Part shown: positions 19,838 to 30,959 of the stretch, piece after piece
Layout of the letters: every line of letters begins with the position of its first letter
Position numbering within the stretch: the first letter of the stretch is position 1
Source of the DNA: Vreelandella maris
GTDB lineage: Bacteria; Pseudomonadota; Gammaproteobacteria; Pseudomonadales; Halomonadaceae
Assembly (NCBI RefSeq): GCF_013371085.1
Contig: NZ_JABWCV010000004.1
Span: 209,554-273,553 of the forward strand
Direction: 5' to 3'
Length of the DNA stretch: 64,000 nucleotides
Translations under genes and position numbers: made by a program
The notes under the pieces: model-generated
Seen by the model: only the letters and a program-made list of their open reading frames with translations
What the model was told of the DNA's origin: nothing
The model's database searches: none

Positions 19838-20098
19838 TCACTTAGCGCGCTTAACGTACAACCCCACCGTGCACATCGCCAGCCCCACTACTGAAAGCAG
19901 CATGCCGCCATTGACTAACAGCGGCGAGCGCTGAAGCCAGGAGACAAACGGCTGTGGCGTGTCGCGACAGACCCTCTCGAGATAGTCCCAATGGCCGCCA
20001 TCAAGCTGGCACGCTCGCACGTCGTTGAGCTCCCAAAAGTAGACGCCCATCAGCACAAACAGCGGCAGTACCAGCAGCAGTAAACCCAGCTTAATCAT
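19838..20098 (-). CDS. Small two-helix membrane protein, unknown function
   Basis: 86 residues: a membrane helix at about 3-22, a short exposed segment at 23-57, a second helix at about 58-80 and a basic tail VKRAK. The exposed loop holds two cysteines (C30 and C43, in RACQLDGGHWDYLERVC) that could form a disulfide if periplasmic. I do not recognise the family. It is 17 bases downstream of the M48 peptidase gene on the same strand and probably shares its transcript. Confidence 0.65.
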   Translation of the reverse strand: MIKLGLLLLVLPLFVLMGVYFWELNDVRACQLDGGHWDYLERVCRDTPQPFVSWLQRSPLLVNGGMLLSVVGLAMCTVGLYVKRAK

Positions 20099-20115
20099 TT
20101 AAACCTCAAGCGTCG

Positions 20116-20919
20116 TTAAGGACGTGGGCAGTTGGGAGTGCGACCACTGCTGCGCGCCTGTTCATAGCGGGCCAGGGCACGATCCATGTTGGCTTGCAGG
20201 CCTTCAATGCGTTGGCCTTGGCCTGGGTGGGTCGACATCCACTCGGGCGGCGCACCGCCGCCTGTGGCTGCCTGCATATTTTCCCACAGGGTGACGCTCT
20301 CACTTGGGTTGAAGCCGGCCTGTGCCATTAGGTCCAGACCAATGACATCGGCCTCGCTTTCATGCGCCCGCGAGAACGGCAGCACAATGCCATACTGCGC
20401 GCCCATACCGAGCAAGCCCATGAGCTGCTGGCCACCAGCGGACTGCATGCTAGAAGTGCTGGAAATCACTGACAGGCCCAATGAGGTAGCGCTCTCGGTA
20501 GAAGCGCGTTCATTCGCGTGGTTCGCCAGCACGTGACCAATCTCATGGCCGATGACGGAAGCCAGCTGATCCTGTGTGGTCGCGATATCCAGCATGCCAG
20601 TGTTGACGCCCATATAGCCGCCGGGTAAGGCGAAGGCATTGGGCTGTTCCGATTCAAATGCACGAATCTGCCAATCTAGCTGCTGCTGCTCGGCGGGCAA
20701 TTCCGCGACGATGGCATCGGCAATGCACTGTACATAGCGCTGGCTAGCCTGGTTGGCAGTAGGAAGCTCCTGCTGATATTGAGAAAATGCCTGCCGTCCC
20801 ATCTCATTAAGCTCACCATCAGAAAGCAGCAATAGCTGCGAACGTCCGGTGGGAGACGTGGTACAAGCGGCGATAGAAGCGCATAGCGCGGTAACGGCGA
20901 TAGGGCGAAGCCAGCGCAT
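20116..20919 (-). CDS. M48-family periplasmic metallopeptidase, lipoprotein
   Basis: 267 residues. A lipobox SIAAC places the lipidated Cys at 19, so it is probably an outer-membrane lipoprotein facing the periplasm. The zinc motif HEIGH (in VIGHEIGHVLANH, about 138-150) and the downstream ESEADVIGLDLMAQAGF (third ligand Glu and the conserved Asp) identify peptidase family M48, as in LoiP/YcaL-type envelope quality-control proteases. No TPR domain follows, so it is not a full BepA. Substrates are not predictable. Confidence 0.9.
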   Translation of the reverse strand: MRWLRPIAVTALCASIAACTTSPTGRSQLLLLSDGELNEMGRQAFSQYQQELPTANQASQRYVQCIADAIVAELPAEQQQLDWQIRAFESEQPNAFALPGGYMGVNTGMLDIATTQDQLASVIGHEIGHVLANHANERASTESATSLGLSVISSTSSMQSAGGQQLMGLLGMGAQYGIVLPFSRAHESEADVIGLDLMAQAGFNPSESVTLWENMQAATGGGAPPEWMSTHPGQGQRIEGLQANMDRALARYEQARSSGRTPNCPRP

Positions 20920-21042
20920 GAGACGGTTTCCTTATAGACGAGTGGGTTTCTTGCTCACAAGATAACCGCTGATAACAGTAAATCAATCCCTCCCATCATA
21001 ACCTACCTGGTGGGTGAGATTGGAGGTTGAACTGTGCAACCC

Positions 21043-21651
21043 TCAGCGCTGAGGGACTAGCTGCCCATCGGCACCCACGTTTAGGCGAATTGTGGGCGTC
21101 AACAAACCTGCAGGGAGCCGCATACCTAAACCGCGCAGATCCCCTGGCGTAATCGCCAGTTGGCTACCGGGCGGTAGCTCGCCTTGAGACGCCAGCTGAC
21201 TGGCAAGCTCAGGCATCGGCGCCATTTTTTGGGTGTCGGTTCCCAGCACATCGAAGACAACCGGCAGACGTAAATTAGCATCGTCGCCGGAGGTCAGCGT
21301 GACATTCTGCTCATAGTTACCCTGCACAGGATCAACGCCCGGCATATCCAGCGACCAGCGAAAGCCTGACATCTCAACCGGCGGCATGCCAGCGGGTAAG
21401 CCAAGGCCCATGGCAATGGTAGCTTGTATGGGCAGGCTGCCCGCGCCCAGGCTGGAAGCAATCAGGCTGGTTAGGTCACTCGTATCCAATCCAGCATTAA
21501 TGCTGTAAGGGCCAATGCGTACATCTTCGACCCCCAGGGAGGTCACCGCCAAACGAAACGCAAAGAGGCCAGTTTGGGGTAGGGCTAGACAGCCCGTTAA
21601 CAGGCTGATTAAGCCCAATAGAATTAACCAGCGGCGAGCAGCATAAAGCAT
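21043..21651 (-). CDS. Predicted lipoprotein, unknown function
   Basis: 202 residues with a clear signal and lipobox (LISLLTGC, lipidated Cys about 21). The remaining protein is mostly short alternating hydrophobic/polar strands and looks all-beta; no motif recognisable to me. The segment GVEDVRIGPYSINAGLD followed by LPAGMPPVEMSGFRWSLDMPG suggests a small lipid- or LEA-like beta sandwich, but that is only an impression. It stands alone between the M48 gene and der with intergenic gaps of 123 and 239 bases. Confidence 0.7.
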   Translation of the reverse strand: MLYAARRWLILLGLISLLTGCLALPQTGLFAFRLAVTSLGVEDVRIGPYSINAGLDTSDLTSLIASSLGAGSLPIQATIAMGLGLPAGMPPVEMSGFRWSLDMPGVDPVQGNYEQNVTLTSGDDANLRLPVVFDVLGTDTQKMAPMPELASQLASQGELPPGSQLAITPGDLRGLGMRLPAGLLTPTIRLNVGADGQLVPQR

Positions 21652-21836
21652 AACGTTCTCCCCCTACGCAGCGCAAAAGCAGCATACAAGTAGGGCAGCA
21701 AGGGTGGTGATGGGGGTGGGTGATATGGAGTGGGCATGAATGACAGCCCAGTAAAATCGCGGCTATTTGAGGGCTGAAAGCGGGCGCTGTCAAGCGAAAC
21801 TATTATCGTGAGTGTTACTTGGAAAAGGGGTTAACC

Positions 21837-21866
21837 AAAACGCCCGCTTGACGGTGCAAACGGGCG
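21837..21866 (-). terminator. Intrinsic terminator after der
   Basis: Inverted repeat CGCCCGCTTG (21841-21850) with CAAACGGGCG (21857-21866): 10 pairs including one wobble, loop of 6. On the minus strand it is followed by TTTT (21840-21837). It lies 24 bases beyond the der stop and ends the long yfgM-bamB-der transcript. Confidence 0.75.
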
Positions 21867-21890
21867 AATTTAAATAACCAAGATAGCGAA

Positions 21891-23294
21891 TTAACGACGG
21901 CTCTTGCGGGCTTCTTTAGTGCGGTTCAGCTCGCGCTTTTTGGCTTTCTCTTTGTCGCTGGCGCCCGCCATGGTGTCAAACGGGTTGCTGCCCGAGCGAA
22001 ACTCAAAGCGAATAGGCGTGCCGCGTACCTTCAATACCTTGCGGAACGTATTGGTGAGATAACGACGGTACGCTTCAGGCAATGACTCTGTTTGGTTACC
22101 GTGGACGACGATAATCGGCGGGTTGCTGCCACCCTGGTGAGCCATGCGCAGCTTGATCCGTCGGCCTTGTACCATCGGCGGCGGATTCTGGCTGACGGCA
22201 TCCTGCAGCAGGGTGGTTAAACGGTTGGTCGACCAGTGAGCGTTAGCGGCATCAAAGGCGCGGTCAATCGACGGGTAAAGATCACCCACTGCCGTGCCGT
22301 GCAGCGCGGAGATAAAGTGAAGCTCGGCGTAATCGGCAAAGCCCAGGCGGCGCTTCACTTCGGTGCGCATCTTGTCCTTGGCTTCGCTCTCCAGGCCGTC
22401 CCACTTATTCACTGCCAGCACCAGCGCGCGCCCGGTGGTTAACACGTAGTCGAGCAGGTGCAAATCCTGCTCCACCAAGCCGCTGGAACCATCCAGCACC
22501 ATGATCACTACATGCGACTCTTTAATCGCATCCAGCGTTTTGATGATGGAGAACTTCTCGGCGATTTCGCTCACGTTCTTACGCCGCCGGATACCCGCGG
22601 TGTCAATCAGTACGTAAGGCTTGCCGCGGCGCTCGAAGGGGATCTCGATAGCATCACGGGTCGTGCCCGCCTCATCAAAGACCACCACACGGTCTTCGCC
22701 CAGCAGGCGATTGACCAGGGTCGATTTCCCGACGTTGGGGCGACCAATCACGCCGATACGAACGCCTTTGCTGCCGGTGTCGGCAGGGATGCTGGCATCG
22801 CGTTCGGGAAACGGTTCAAGTACCACGTCCATCAGGGTAGAAACATTGCGCCCGTGGGCAGCGGCAATCGGCCAGGGGTCGCCTAAGCCCAGCGACCAGA
22901 AGTCGCCCATCGCCGAGTGCTCTTCCAGCCCGTCGGTTTTATTCACCACCAGCCAGGTTTTTTTCTGATTAACCCGCAGGTGGTTGGCAATCGCCTGGTC
23001 TGCGGCGATAAGGCCGGCGCGAGCGTCGACCATAAACAGGACGATATCGGCTTCATCAATGGCAGCAAGCGACTGCTCGGCCATGGCGGCGTCGATACCC
23101 TCTTCGTCACCGCTGATACCGCCGGTGTCGATAACCGTATAGACCTTATCGCCCAGCATGCCATTGCCGTACTTGCGGTCGCGGGTGAGGCCGGGAAAGT
23201 CGGCCACCAGTGCATCACGCGAGCGCGTTAGGCGGTTAAACAACGTCGATTTGCCCACATTGGGGCGACCGACTAAAGCAATGACGGGTGTCAT
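21891..23294 (-). CDS. der: Ribosome-assembly GTPase Der (EngA)
   Basis: 467-residue protein with two tandem GTPase domains and a C-terminal KH-like domain, essential for 50S ribosome maturation. P-loops GRPNVGKST are at about 9-17 and 184-192, with NKTD (118-121) and NKWD in the second G domain and the switch motif DTGG/DTAG in each. The C-terminal tail is rich in Lys/Arg. Its start overlaps the bamB stop by four bases; yfgM-bamB-der order is conserved in gammaproteobacteria. Confidence 0.97.
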   Translation of the reverse strand: MTPVIALVGRPNVGKSTLFNRLTRSRDALVADFPGLTRDRKYGNGMLGDKVYTVIDTGGISGDEEGIDAAMAEQSLAAIDEADIVLFMVDARAGLIAADQAIANHLRVNQKKTWLVVNKTDGLEEHSAMGDFWSLGLGDPWPIAAAHGRNVSTLMDVVLEPFPERDASIPADTGSKGVRIGVIGRPNVGKSTLVNRLLGEDRVVVFDEAGTTRDAIEIPFERRGKPYVLIDTAGIRRRKNVSEIAEKFSIIKTLDAIKESHVVIMVLDGSSGLVEQDLHLLDYVLTTGRALVLAVNKWDGLESEAKDKMRTEVKRRLGFADYAELHFISALHGTAVGDLYPSIDRAFDAANAHWSTNRLTTLLQDAVSQNPPPMVQGRRIKLRMAHQGGSNPPIIVVHGNQTESLPEAYRRYLTNTFRKVLKVRGTPIRFEFRSGSNPFDTMAGASDKEKAKKRELNRTKEARKSRR

Positions 23295-24475
23295 GGAGTT
23301 ACTTCCAGGGTTTCCAGGCGACCATTGTTGGCCTGGACATGAATGGTGCTGCCTTCAGTGACCGGGCGAACGGTGATGCCCGAGCTGTGCACGCGAGTGC
23401 GTCCTACAATATTGCCTTCACGAGCGTCAATCAGGTGAAGATAACCGTCAAAATCGCCCACGACCAAGCGGCCATCGGCAAAGGCGGGCGCGGTCAACCA
23501 GCGGTCTTGCAGGTCGTCATTACGCCAGATTTCACGGCCACTGTTAGCATCTAACGCGACTACTTGGCTGTTATCGGTAACCACAAACAGTAAATCGCCG
23601 ACCAGGATGGGCGTATGGCGGCTAGACAGGTTCGCTTCCCAGAGTAGATCGCCTTGGGTAGCTTCAAGCGCTACAACGCGACCGTTGTAGCTGGTCACAA
23701 ACAGGCGGCCATCGGGGCTGATGATCGGCTGGCCGGAAAGATCAACCAGGCGCTCAACTTCGCTACGCCCCTGCGGCGTGGCAATCTGCATATCCCATAG
23801 CGGTTGGCCACTGCGGTTATCCAGCGTGGCAAGACGGCCATTGGCCAGGCCAACAAAACTAACCGGGTCAATTACCATCGGCGTGCCTGTACCGCGCAGG
23901 GTGAGTGAAGGCTGTGAGCTGGTGTATACCCAGCGCTCTTCACCAGTGGCGCGATCCAAGGCAGTGACACGGCCATCGACACTTTGCACGACCAGCAGTT
24001 GCTGGTTGGCCTGGGGCGCGGCAAGCACTTCACTAGAGACCCGTGACCGCCAGCTTTCGCTGCCATCATTTTGATCCAGCGCAATGACCTCGCCGTTACC
24101 GGTCGCCAGGTAAACCTGACCGGCAATCGCCGTTAACGCGCTGGAGATGGTGGTATTGAGATCGATTTCCCACTCAACATCGCCACTGTTGGCATTCATG
24201 GCCATCACCACGCCTTCAACGTCGGCGGCAAATACGGTGTCGCCTTCACGGGAGGGTGCAATGGGGTAGCGAGCGTGGCCTAAGCCATCGCCTACAGTAC
24301 GTTTCCATTGGGTGTTTAGCGAGGAGGTCTCGTCGAAGCTACGCAGCTCTTTGGGCGTAAAAGCGGGGTCGACTTTGCTGGCGCAACCGGCCAACAGTGC
24401 CAGCGTTAGTGCACCCACGCTTACTCGTGCCAGCTGTTTGGAAATACCCCGATTAATTACAGTGCTAATAGTCAT
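23291..24475 (-). CDS. bamB: Outer-membrane assembly lipoprotein BamB
   Basis: Eight-bladed beta-propeller lipoprotein of the BAM complex that inserts outer-membrane proteins. 394 residues: signal peptide with lipobox LLAGC (Cys about 31), then repeated PQQ-like blades such as [36 protein letters not shown] and GREIWRNDD. The length matches E. coli BamB (392). It overlaps yfgM upstream and der downstream by four bases each, so all three are translationally coupled. Confidence 0.95.
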   Translation of the reverse strand: MTISTVINRGISKQLARVSVGALTLALLAGCASKVDPAFTPKELRSFDETSSLNTQWKRTVGDGLGHARYPIAPSREGDTVFAADVEGVVMAMNANSGDVEWEIDLNTTISSALTAIAGQVYLATGNGEVIALDQNDGSESWRSRVSSEVLAAPQANQQLLVVQSVDGRVTALDRATGEERWVYTSSQPSLTLRGTGTPMVIDPVSFVGLANGRLATLDNRSGQPLWDMQIATPQGRSEVERLVDLSGQPIISPDGRLFVTSYNGRVVALEATQGDLLWEANLSSRHTPILVGDLLFVVTDNSQVVALDANSGREIWRNDDLQDRWLTAPAFADGRLVVGDFDGYLHLIDAREGNIVGRTRVHSSGITVRPVTEGSTIHVQANNGRLETLEVTP

Positions 24476-25128
24476 TGTGTCGCCTCCTCAGCGCCGAGAT
24501 CATCAAGCTTGAACTGCACGCCGTAAAGCGGCTGGTCTTGGGTTTGAGACACTTCTAAAGCGGTTTCCCATGCCTCTCGAGCCGCCTCAGTATCGCCTTG
24601 GGCAGCAAAGGCATCGCCGCGCACGTTCGCCCGTTGGGCCGCCAGTGCGTCGCTGATCGGTTCGTCCAGCAGCGCATGCGCCTGGGTGGGGTTGCCGTCA
24701 GCGAGTTCGACCCGAGCTAGGCGCAGCCACGCCAGGCTCTGCACATAACGCCGCGATGAATCGGCAGCGCTTTCCAGCGCAGTACGCGCACCTTCCAGGT
24801 CGCCTTGCTGTACCGCCAGGCGCGCATCAAGCAGCAGGGCGAGTTCGGCATACAGCGTGTCGCCATGCTCTTCGGTCAGTTCGACGACCATTTCACGTGC
24901 GCTTGCCAGTTGGTCGTCTTCAAGCTCGTTACCAGCGGTCATGTTGACCAACTGCTGATAACGCATGGAGGCGGCTTCAGCTTGACCCTGCTGATAGTTC
25001 TGCCAAGCATTCCAGCCGAATACCCCCGCCGCCGCCAGGACAGCGCCTGCAATCAACGACATGCCGTTCTCTTTCCACCAGCGCTTTACCGCGTCTAGCT
25101 GCTCTTCTTCGCTTCTCAGCTCCACCAC
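24472..25128 (-). CDS. yfgM: Ancillary SecYEG-associated TPR protein YfgM
   Basis: Inner-membrane protein with one N-terminal helix (about GMSLIAGAVLAAAGVFGWNAW) and a periplasmic TPR domain that associates with SecYEG and chaperones. I start it at one of two adjacent GTG codons (25128 or 25125) because AGGAG at 25136-25140 is properly spaced and the following ELRSEEEQLDAVKRWWKENG matches the family N-terminus. The longer ATG frame from 25164 adds an unlikely MCLRQLRNRS leader. That gives about 218 residues (E. coli 206). It precedes bamB, overlapping by four bases. Confidence 0.88.
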   Translation of the reverse strand: MVELRSEEEQLDAVKRWWKENGMSLIAGAVLAAAGVFGWNAWQNYQQGQAEAASMRYQQLVNMTAGNELEDDQLASAREMVVELTEEHGDTLYAELALLLDARLAVQQGDLEGARTALESAADSSRRYVQSLAWLRLARVELADGNPTQAHALLDEPISDALAAQRANVRGDAFAAQGDTEAAREAWETALEVSQTQDQPLYGVQFKLDDLGAEEATQ

Positions 25129-25229
25129 GGGCGGGCTCCTATTTCTCAATTGTCGTAGGCACAAACAGTAGGCAAAAACAGTCGTATGTAGCAGGCACGG
25201 CGCCTGCAGGGGTTACGCGAGACGTGGGC

Positions 25230-26531
25230 TTAAGCGCCAGGGGCTAATAGCTCACGCAGCGTGGACCCTAGTTGGGCTAACGGTACACGCTGCTGTTCGC
25301 GGTCATCACGTAAAAACTTGAGCGTTGCCGACTGCTGTGCAATCTCATCTTCGCCGAGTAGGATCGCCATGGAGGCGGTACTCTTATCGGCTTTTTTGAT
25401 CCGGCTTTTAAAGCTGCCGCCCCCGCAGTGAAGTTGCAGTTGCAGTTCAGGCAGTTCACCGCGCAAATTCTCAGCCAGCGTGATTGCCGCCGTGGTAGCG
25501 TTATCGTCCATCGGGAGCACATACACATCGCAGCCGCCGAGCGCATCCTGAGGAATCAGTTCCAGGGTGTCGAGCAGCAGAATTAGCCGCTCAATGCCCA
25601 TGGCAAAGCCAACCGCCGGGGTAGGTTTGCCGCCCAGCTGTTCGACCAAACCGTCGTAGCGGCCACCGGCGCAAACAGTGCCTTGGCTGCCCAGTGCGGT
25701 GGTGGTCCACTCGAACACGGTGCGGCAGTAGTAATCGAGCCCACGCACTAGGCGGGGATTGATTACATAATCTATACCTGCCGCTTCAAGCATCTTGGTG
25801 AGCTGCTCGAAGTGTTCGCGGGATTCCACGTCCAAGTGATCCATCAACTGCGGCGCGGCATCCAGCATCTCGGCCATGGCCGGATTTTTGGAGTCAAGAA
25901 TGCGCAGCGGGTTGCTGGTCAAACGGCGTTTGGAGTCTTCATCGAGGACGTCATGATGCTGCTCAAAATAGGCCACCAGCGTGTCGCGATAGGCCGCACG
26001 CGCTTCAGATGAGCCCAACGAATTAAGCTCAAGGGTAACGTGCTCCATTAGCCCCAGCTCTTTCCAAAGCCGCGCTGAAAGCAGAATCACCTCAGCGTCG
26101 ATATCCGGGCCATCAAAACCGAAGGCCTCGACACCAATTTGATGAAACTGGCGGTAGCGGCCTTTTTGCGGGCGCTCATAACGGAACATGGGGCCCTGGT
26201 ACCACAACCGCTGGGTTTGGTTGTACAGCAGGCCGTGTTCCATTGCCGCGCGCACGCAGCTGGCGGTGCCCTCAGGGCGCAGCGTCAAACTTTCGCTGTT
26301 GCGATCGTCGAAGGTGTACATCTCTTTTTCGACGATATCGGTCACTTCACCGATAGAGCGCGCAAACAGCGCGGTTTGCTCAACAATCGGCGTGCGAATT
26401 TCATTGAAACCGTAGCGCAGCATGAGCTGGCGTACTTTGGCTTCAAAAAATTGCCAGCGCGGGCTGTCGCTGGGCAATAAGTCGTTCATACCACGGATGG
26501 CTTGAATCTTTTTAACGGCGGACTTGCTCAA
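25230..26531 (-). CDS. hisS: Histidyl-tRNA synthetase
   Basis: Class II aminoacyl-tRNA synthetase, 433 residues (E. coli 424). It opens with the standard [10 protein letters not shown] segment, followed by motif 1, motif 2 around [20 protein letters not shown] (about 115-134), the histidine-A signature [15 protein letters not shown] (about 262-276) and [13 protein letters not shown], ending with the anticodon-binding domain. It lies between ispG and yfgM in the conserved order. Confidence 0.97.
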   Translation of the reverse strand: MSKSAVKKIQAIRGMNDLLPSDSPRWQFFEAKVRQLMLRYGFNEIRTPIVEQTALFARSIGEVTDIVEKEMYTFDDRNSESLTLRPEGTASCVRAAMEHGLLYNQTQRLWYQGPMFRYERPQKGRYRQFHQIGVEAFGFDGPDIDAEVILLSARLWKELGLMEHVTLELNSLGSSEARAAYRDTLVAYFEQHHDVLDEDSKRRLTSNPLRILDSKNPAMAEMLDAAPQLMDHLDVESREHFEQLTKMLEAAGIDYVINPRLVRGLDYYCRTVFEWTTTALGSQGTVCAGGRYDGLVEQLGGKPTPAVGFAMGIERLILLLDTLELIPQDALGGCDVYVLPMDDNATTAAITLAENLRGELPELQLQLHCGGGSFKSRIKKADKSTASMAILLGEDEIAQQSATLKFLRDDREQQRVPLAQLGSTLRELLAPGA

Positions 26532-26592
26532 TGAAAACTCCTTATTCTGCCGTTTAGCGCTGGTTGCCCAGGCTGGCAGCTAACCCCAGCGG

Positions 26593-27720
26593 TTAAACGC
26601 TGCGGGCGATCATAGCGTCTTGCTGCTGCTGTTTTTCGCGCACTTTCTCACGAATCAGCTGCTCCAGGTCGTCGACCAAGTGGTCGTTACGTAGCTTGCT
26701 GGCCGGTTTGCCATCGATATAGACCAGGTTGGCGGGGCTGCCGCCGGTTAGGCCGATGTCGGTCTCTTTGGCTTCGCCGGGGCCATTAACCACGCAGCCA
26801 ATTACCGAGACGTTCAGCGGCGTCATCACGTCTTCTAACCGCTCTTCGAGCTGGTTCATGGTGCTGATAACATCAAAATTCTGGCGTGAGCAGCTAGGGC
26901 AGGCAATAAAGTTAATCCCTTTAGAGCGCAGCTTGAGGCTTCGCAGCATATCGAAGCCGACTTTAATCTCTTCCACTGGGTCAGCGGCAAGCGACACACG
27001 GATCGTGTCGCCGATTCCGTCCATCAGTAGCATGCCCAGGCCAATCGATGATTTCACCGTGCCTGAGCGCAGTCCACCGGCTTCGGTAATGCCCAGGTGC
27101 AGCGGCTGTTCAATGCGCTCGGCAAGGTCGCGGTAGGCGGCGACCGCCATAAACACGTCTGAGGCTTTTACGCTGACCTTAAAGTCTTGGAAATCGAGGC
27201 GATCAAGGTAGTCAATATGGCGCATGGCAGATTCCACCAGCGCGGCAGGCGTTGGCTCGCCGTATTTCTTTTGCAGGTCTTTTTCAAGCGACCCAGCGTT
27301 GACGCCGATGCGAATCGGAATCCCATGGTCACGGGCCGCACTCACCACCGCGCGTACTCGGTCTTCGCGGCCGATGTTGCCTGGGTTGATGCGCAGGCAG
27401 TCGACGCCCAGCTCAGCAACACGCAAGGCAATCTTGTAATCGAAGTGAATGTCGGCAACGAGGGGGACATTGACCAGTTTTTTGATTTGGCCAAAGGTTT
27501 CGGCGGCGTCCATGTCGGGGACAGAGACGCGCACGATATCCGCACCGGCTTTTTCCAACTGCTGAATTTGCGCTACGGTCGCGGCCACGTCCAGGGTGTT
27601 GGTGTTGGTCATGCTTTGTACGGCAATGGGCGCATCACCGCCCACGGCTACATTTCCAACCTGAATCTGACGGGAATGGCGGCGTTTTATCGGAGAAGGG
27701 GCGTGCATAGGACGGGTCAC
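26593..27720 (-). CDS. ispG: 4-hydroxy-3-methylbut-2-en-1-yl diphosphate synthase (IspG/GcpE)
   Basis: 4Fe-4S enzyme of the MEP isoprenoid pathway converting MEcPP to HMBPP. 375 residues: a TIM barrel with [14 protein letters not shown] (about 27-40) and [11 protein letters not shown], then the cluster-binding C-terminus with ACPSCSR (two Cys) and [16 protein letters not shown] (third Cys and the Glu ligand). Length equals E. coli IspG (372). It overlaps the rodZ stop by four bases. Confidence 0.97.
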   Translation of the reverse strand: MTRPMHAPSPIKRRHSRQIQVGNVAVGGDAPIAVQSMTNTNTLDVAATVAQIQQLEKAGADIVRVSVPDMDAAETFGQIKKLVNVPLVADIHFDYKIALRVAELGVDCLRINPGNIGREDRVRAVVSAARDHGIPIRIGVNAGSLEKDLQKKYGEPTPAALVESAMRHIDYLDRLDFQDFKVSVKASDVFMAVAAYRDLAERIEQPLHLGITEAGGLRSGTVKSSIGLGMLLMDGIGDTIRVSLAADPVEEIKVGFDMLRSLKLRSKGINFIACPSCSRQNFDVISTMNQLEERLEDVMTPLNVSVIGCVVNGPGEAKETDIGLTGGSPANLVYIDGKPASKLRNDHLVDDLEQLIREKVREKQQQQDAMIARSV

Positions 27721-28781
27721 TCTCCCAAGGTGAATCGGGCAACATTGTTGGCGCCTGCGCGGGCGGGAAGATCAACTACCTCGCCTTGGTAGCGCAGTTC
27801 AACGCCGGTGGCATTACCCACGGTTAAACGAAAAGGGGGTTCACCTTCGACACTTGTCGAGGTGCCGGGCGTTTGTAAGCCAACGAAAATGCGCTGGTTG
27901 GTGGCATCAAAAATTTCAGTCCACGACTGCTCGTTAAACGTCAGCTCAAGCACATTGGCATTGGTGGCTGGCTCTGCAGCGGCGGTTTGCTCGCTGTCAG
28001 CGTTACTCTCTTGTTCGGTTGCGAGATCTGCACTGTCATTCTGCTCGGTACTGTTCGCTTCATCGCTTTCTGCGGCAGTGCTGGACGTGCCGCTGTCACT
28101 ATCCAGGATTGATTCGTTAAGACCCGCAACGGCGTCAGCGTCATCCTGCGCGCTGGGGGCTTGATCCTGGGCAACTGACGACGAAGACGACACGTTAGTG
28201 GCATTGCTCGGCAGCGTTGCGTTCTCATCGCCACTGGTGAAGCTTGAGCCAGCCGTGGAGTTTTCTGCTTCAGCTGGCTCATTAGCTGGCTCCGCCGAGG
28301 CATTGGCGGTTTCTTCCGTGGAAGTTGAGCCAAAGCCCGGTGGCTCGTTGCCGCCTCGGCTTTGCCACCACATCACGGTCACGGCAATAAGGCCAGCGAT
28401 TACTAGTAAAGTAACCAGCTTAAATAGCCAAGCGCCAACGCGGGAGGGCGGCCTGGCGGTGGAGACCGGCGTCACTTTGTGTTCGGTGTCGGTGCCGCCA
28501 CTACGGGCTTGGTATGCCTCAAGCACCAGCCGGTCATCCATTCCCAGGTATTTGGCGTAAGAACGCAGATAGCCGCGCCGATAAGCGGCGACGGGGATTT
28601 CCTGATAATCATCCTGCTCAAGCCCTTCCACCACAGCGGGGCGCAGATTCAGCGCCCGGGCCGCATCGGTGAGTGGAATGCCGAGCTGCTCGCGTTGGCG
28701 AGCAAGAAGTTCGCCAGGCGAGGCGCTACCAGTAGTGTTAGGACTATCGATAATATTATCTTGTGACTGTGTATCGCTCAT
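27717..28781 (-). CDS. rodZ: Cytoskeletal protein RodZ
   Basis: Bitopic protein linking MreB to the elongation machinery. 354 residues: cytoplasmic HTH (about 22-90, with [22 protein letters not shown]), one membrane helix (115-139) and a long periplasmic linker (about 140-265) extremely rich in Ser, Thr, Asn, Glu and Asp. It closes with a C-terminal beta domain (about 275-354, [19 protein letters not shown] and [18 protein letters not shown]) typical of RodZ. The highly acidic linker fits a halophile. Confidence 0.93.
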   Translation of the reverse strand: MSDTQSQDNIIDSPNTTGSASPGELLARQREQLGIPLTDAARALNLRPAVVEGLEQDDYQEIPVAAYRRGYLRSYAKYLGMDDRLVLEAYQARSGGTDTEHKVTPVSTARPPSRVGAWLFKLVTLLVIAGLIAVTVMWWQSRGGNEPPGFGSTSTEETANASAEPANEPAEAENSTAGSSFTSGDENATLPSNATNVSSSSSVAQDQAPSAQDDADAVAGLNESILDSDSGTSSTAAESDEANSTEQNDSADLATEQESNADSEQTAAAEPATNANVLELTFNEQSWTEIFDATNQRIFVGLQTPGTSTSVEGEPPFRLTVGNATGVELRYQGEVVDLPARAGANNVARFTLGE

Positions 28782-28828
28782 GGCTGAGCATCCTTCATTA
28801 AATAAGCGGTGATCCGGGCGTCAATCAG

Positions 28829-29563
28829 TCAGTCGTTGCCTAGCAAGCGCTGGTATTCGGCGGCAACATCATGCTCGCCGCGTGCGTGGGCGATATCAAC
28901 CGCCATTCTTAGCGCTGCTTGGTTGGGCTCGGCGAGCTGTAAATAGGTTTGCAGCGGCGCCCAGGCCTGAGTGTAATGGCCCTGCGAATATTCGAGTTCA
29001 GCTAACATTAAATAACCGCGTGAATTACGCGGATCAATACTCTGCGCGCGCTCCAACCGAGCACGTGCTTTATCAAATTCTTCCAGTGCCAGATAACACT
29101 GCCCTAAATTGGTAAATAGCTGGGCACGGTTGGCGTACTGGGCATCCTCGGATGCGGTCTCTAACTGTTCACAGGCAGCGTTGAACTGGCCCTGCCCGTA
29201 TAAAAACGCCGCATAGTTGTTGCGGGCGCGTGTGTAATCCGGCTCAGCGTTAACCGCCTGTTGAAAATAGTCGTTGGCAAGCGCGCGCTCGCCCTGGCGT
29301 TGGTAAACCAGCGCTAGTGCTTGCAGTGCTTCTGCATGGCGTGGGGCAATCTCTAGTGCCCGGTCCAGTGCATTGAGTGCGCGAGGAAGGTTATTACGTT
29401 CCAGGTAAGCAACGCCTAACTGCGTGTAGGCGTCAGCCGCTTCTGGATTGGCTTGAGGTGTCTGAGTACTGGACGAAGCACAGCCGGCTAGCCACAAGCT
29501 GCCGATAAGAACGGCTAGCATGGGCACCCGTGATGGGTGTAGGCGCCTGCGGTGAGCGATCAT
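28829..29563 (-). CDS. pilF: Type IV pilus biogenesis/stability lipoprotein PilF (PilW)
   Basis: TPR lipoprotein that localises and multimerises the PilQ secretin. I take the ATG at 29563 because AAGAGGA precedes it and the next residues MIAHRRR lead directly into a signal with lipobox LAGC (Cys about 28); the open frame from 29593 adds ten residues. About 244 residues with roughly six TPR motifs, including YTQLGVAYLERNNLPRALNAL and YTRARNNYAAFLYGQGQF. Position between rlmN and rodZ matches Pseudomonas. Confidence 0.9.
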   Translation of the reverse strand: MIAHRRRLHPSRVPMLAVLIGSLWLAGCASSSTQTPQANPEAADAYTQLGVAYLERNNLPRALNALDRALEIAPRHAEALQALALVYQRQGERALANDYFQQAVNAEPDYTRARNNYAAFLYGQGQFNAACEQLETASEDAQYANRAQLFTNLGQCYLALEEFDKARARLERAQSIDPRNSRGYLMLAELEYSQGHYTQAWAPLQTYLQLAEPNQAALRMAVDIAHARGEHDVAAEYQRLLGND

Positions 29564-29670
29564 GTAAATCCTCTTGTGGTGAACGTCCAACAACTAACCT
29601 GATGCTACATAAAAACCGTGACCATCAAAGCGCCGTGCTAGGCGGAAGTCAAGATAAGCCCTGTTTACGT

Positions 29671-30870
29671 TTAGTCAGCATCAAGCTGTACCGACTGAAT
29701 ATAGCGTTCGCTGCGCTTGGTACGGTCTTTCACGCGACCAACGAGTTGACCACAGGCGGCGTCGATATCTTCACCGCGGGTCGTTCTGACCGTAGCGTTG
29801 TAATTCAAGTCATACAACCACTGCTGAAAACGCATGACTTGGTTGCGCGATGGCTTTTCGTACCCTGAGTTGGGGAACGGATTAAACGGGATCAAGTTAA
29901 TCTTGCACGGCAGCTCTTTAAGCAGTGCCGCGAGCTGCTCGGCGTGTTCCTGCTGATCATTGATGTCTTTGATCAGCGTATATTCGATCGTGACCTGACG
30001 ATTGTCCGGGCACTTGGCAAGGTAGCGGTGGCACGCATCCAGCAGCGCACGGATATTATATTTGCGGTTGATGGGCACCAGCTCGTTGCGCAACTCGTCA
30101 GTGGAGGCGTGCAGCGAAATCGCCAAGCTAACGTCCATTTCATCGCCAAGCTTGTCGATCATCGGCACCACACCGGAGGTCGACAGCGTCACGCGGCGCT
30201 TGGACAAACCATAGCCGTTGTCGTCAAGCATCAGCTTCATGGCGGGGACGACGTTGTCGAAGTTGAGCAACGGTTCACCCATTCCCATCATTACCACGTT
30301 GGTGACCGGGCGGTTGGCCGTATCGCGACGCGGGCCAACGCTACGCTGGGCGACCCACACCTGGCCGATAATTTCAGCGGCGGTCAAATTGCGCTGAAAC
30401 CCTTGCTTGCCGGTCGAGCAAAAACTGCAATCAAGCGAGCAGCCCACCTGTGAAGAGACACACAGCGTACGGCGTTTACCATTTTCGGCCGGAATCAACA
30501 CCGTTTCGACGTAGCTGCCATCTTCTACTTCGAGCACCCACTTGCGCGTGCCATCGCTAGAGGTGCCTTCGTAGATCACCGCTGGGCCACGAATTTCAGC
30601 TACCCGCGCCAGTTTTTCACGCAGCGGCTTGGAGAGATTCGTCATGGCAGCAAAGTCATCACTGCCTTCCTGGTGAATCCACTTCATCAGCTGCGCAGCA
30701 CGGAATTTCTTTTCGCCGATGGACAAAAAGAAGTCTTCCATCTGCTCGCGGGACATGCCAAGCAGGTTGTGACGTTCAGGCGTCGCTTTGGCAGCAGGCG
30801 TGCTGGCGGCGTCTGAGCTATCAGCGTCAGTACGGGGGGCGGGCGTATGTTGGGCTACAGTGGTGGTCAT
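29671..30870 (-). CDS. rlmN: Dual-specificity RNA methyltransferase RlmN (23S A2503 / tRNA A37)
   Basis: Radical-SAM enzyme forming 2-methyladenosine in 23S rRNA and some tRNAs. 399 residues (E. coli 384). The CX3CX2C cluster motif is in [12 protein letters not shown] (about 144-155), [12 protein letters not shown] binds SAM, and the C-terminal CGQLVG holds the resolving cysteine. The first about 34 residues (Ala/Thr/Pro/Asp rich) are an extension before [14 protein letters not shown]; a downstream start is possible. Gene order ndk-rlmN-pilF is conserved. Confidence 0.95.
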   Translation of the reverse strand: MTTTVAQHTPAPRTDADSSDAASTPAAKATPERHNLLGMSREQMEDFFLSIGEKKFRAAQLMKWIHQEGSDDFAAMTNLSKPLREKLARVAEIRGPAVIYEGTSSDGTRKWVLEVEDGSYVETVLIPAENGKRRTLCVSSQVGCSLDCSFCSTGKQGFQRNLTAAEIIGQVWVAQRSVGPRRDTANRPVTNVVMMGMGEPLLNFDNVVPAMKLMLDDNGYGLSKRRVTLSTSGVVPMIDKLGDEMDVSLAISLHASTDELRNELVPINRKYNIRALLDACHRYLAKCPDNRQVTIEYTLIKDINDQQEHAEQLAALLKELPCKINLIPFNPFPNSGYEKPSRNQVMRFQQWLYDLNYNATVRTTRGEDIDAACGQLVGRVKDRTKRSERYIQSVQLDAD

Positions 30871-30959
30871 GGCGGTCAGCGTTTTAGAAAGGGGCGGGGG
30901 CGAGGCCCCCGCAAAATGGCCGGCAACGGAAGTAGATGCGGCGGCGCTACCTGAAAGGC

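Noticed and set aside
29564..29593. Upstream ATG start for pilF
   Set aside because: The ATG at 29563 has a better ribosome binding site and leads straight into the lipoprotein signal.
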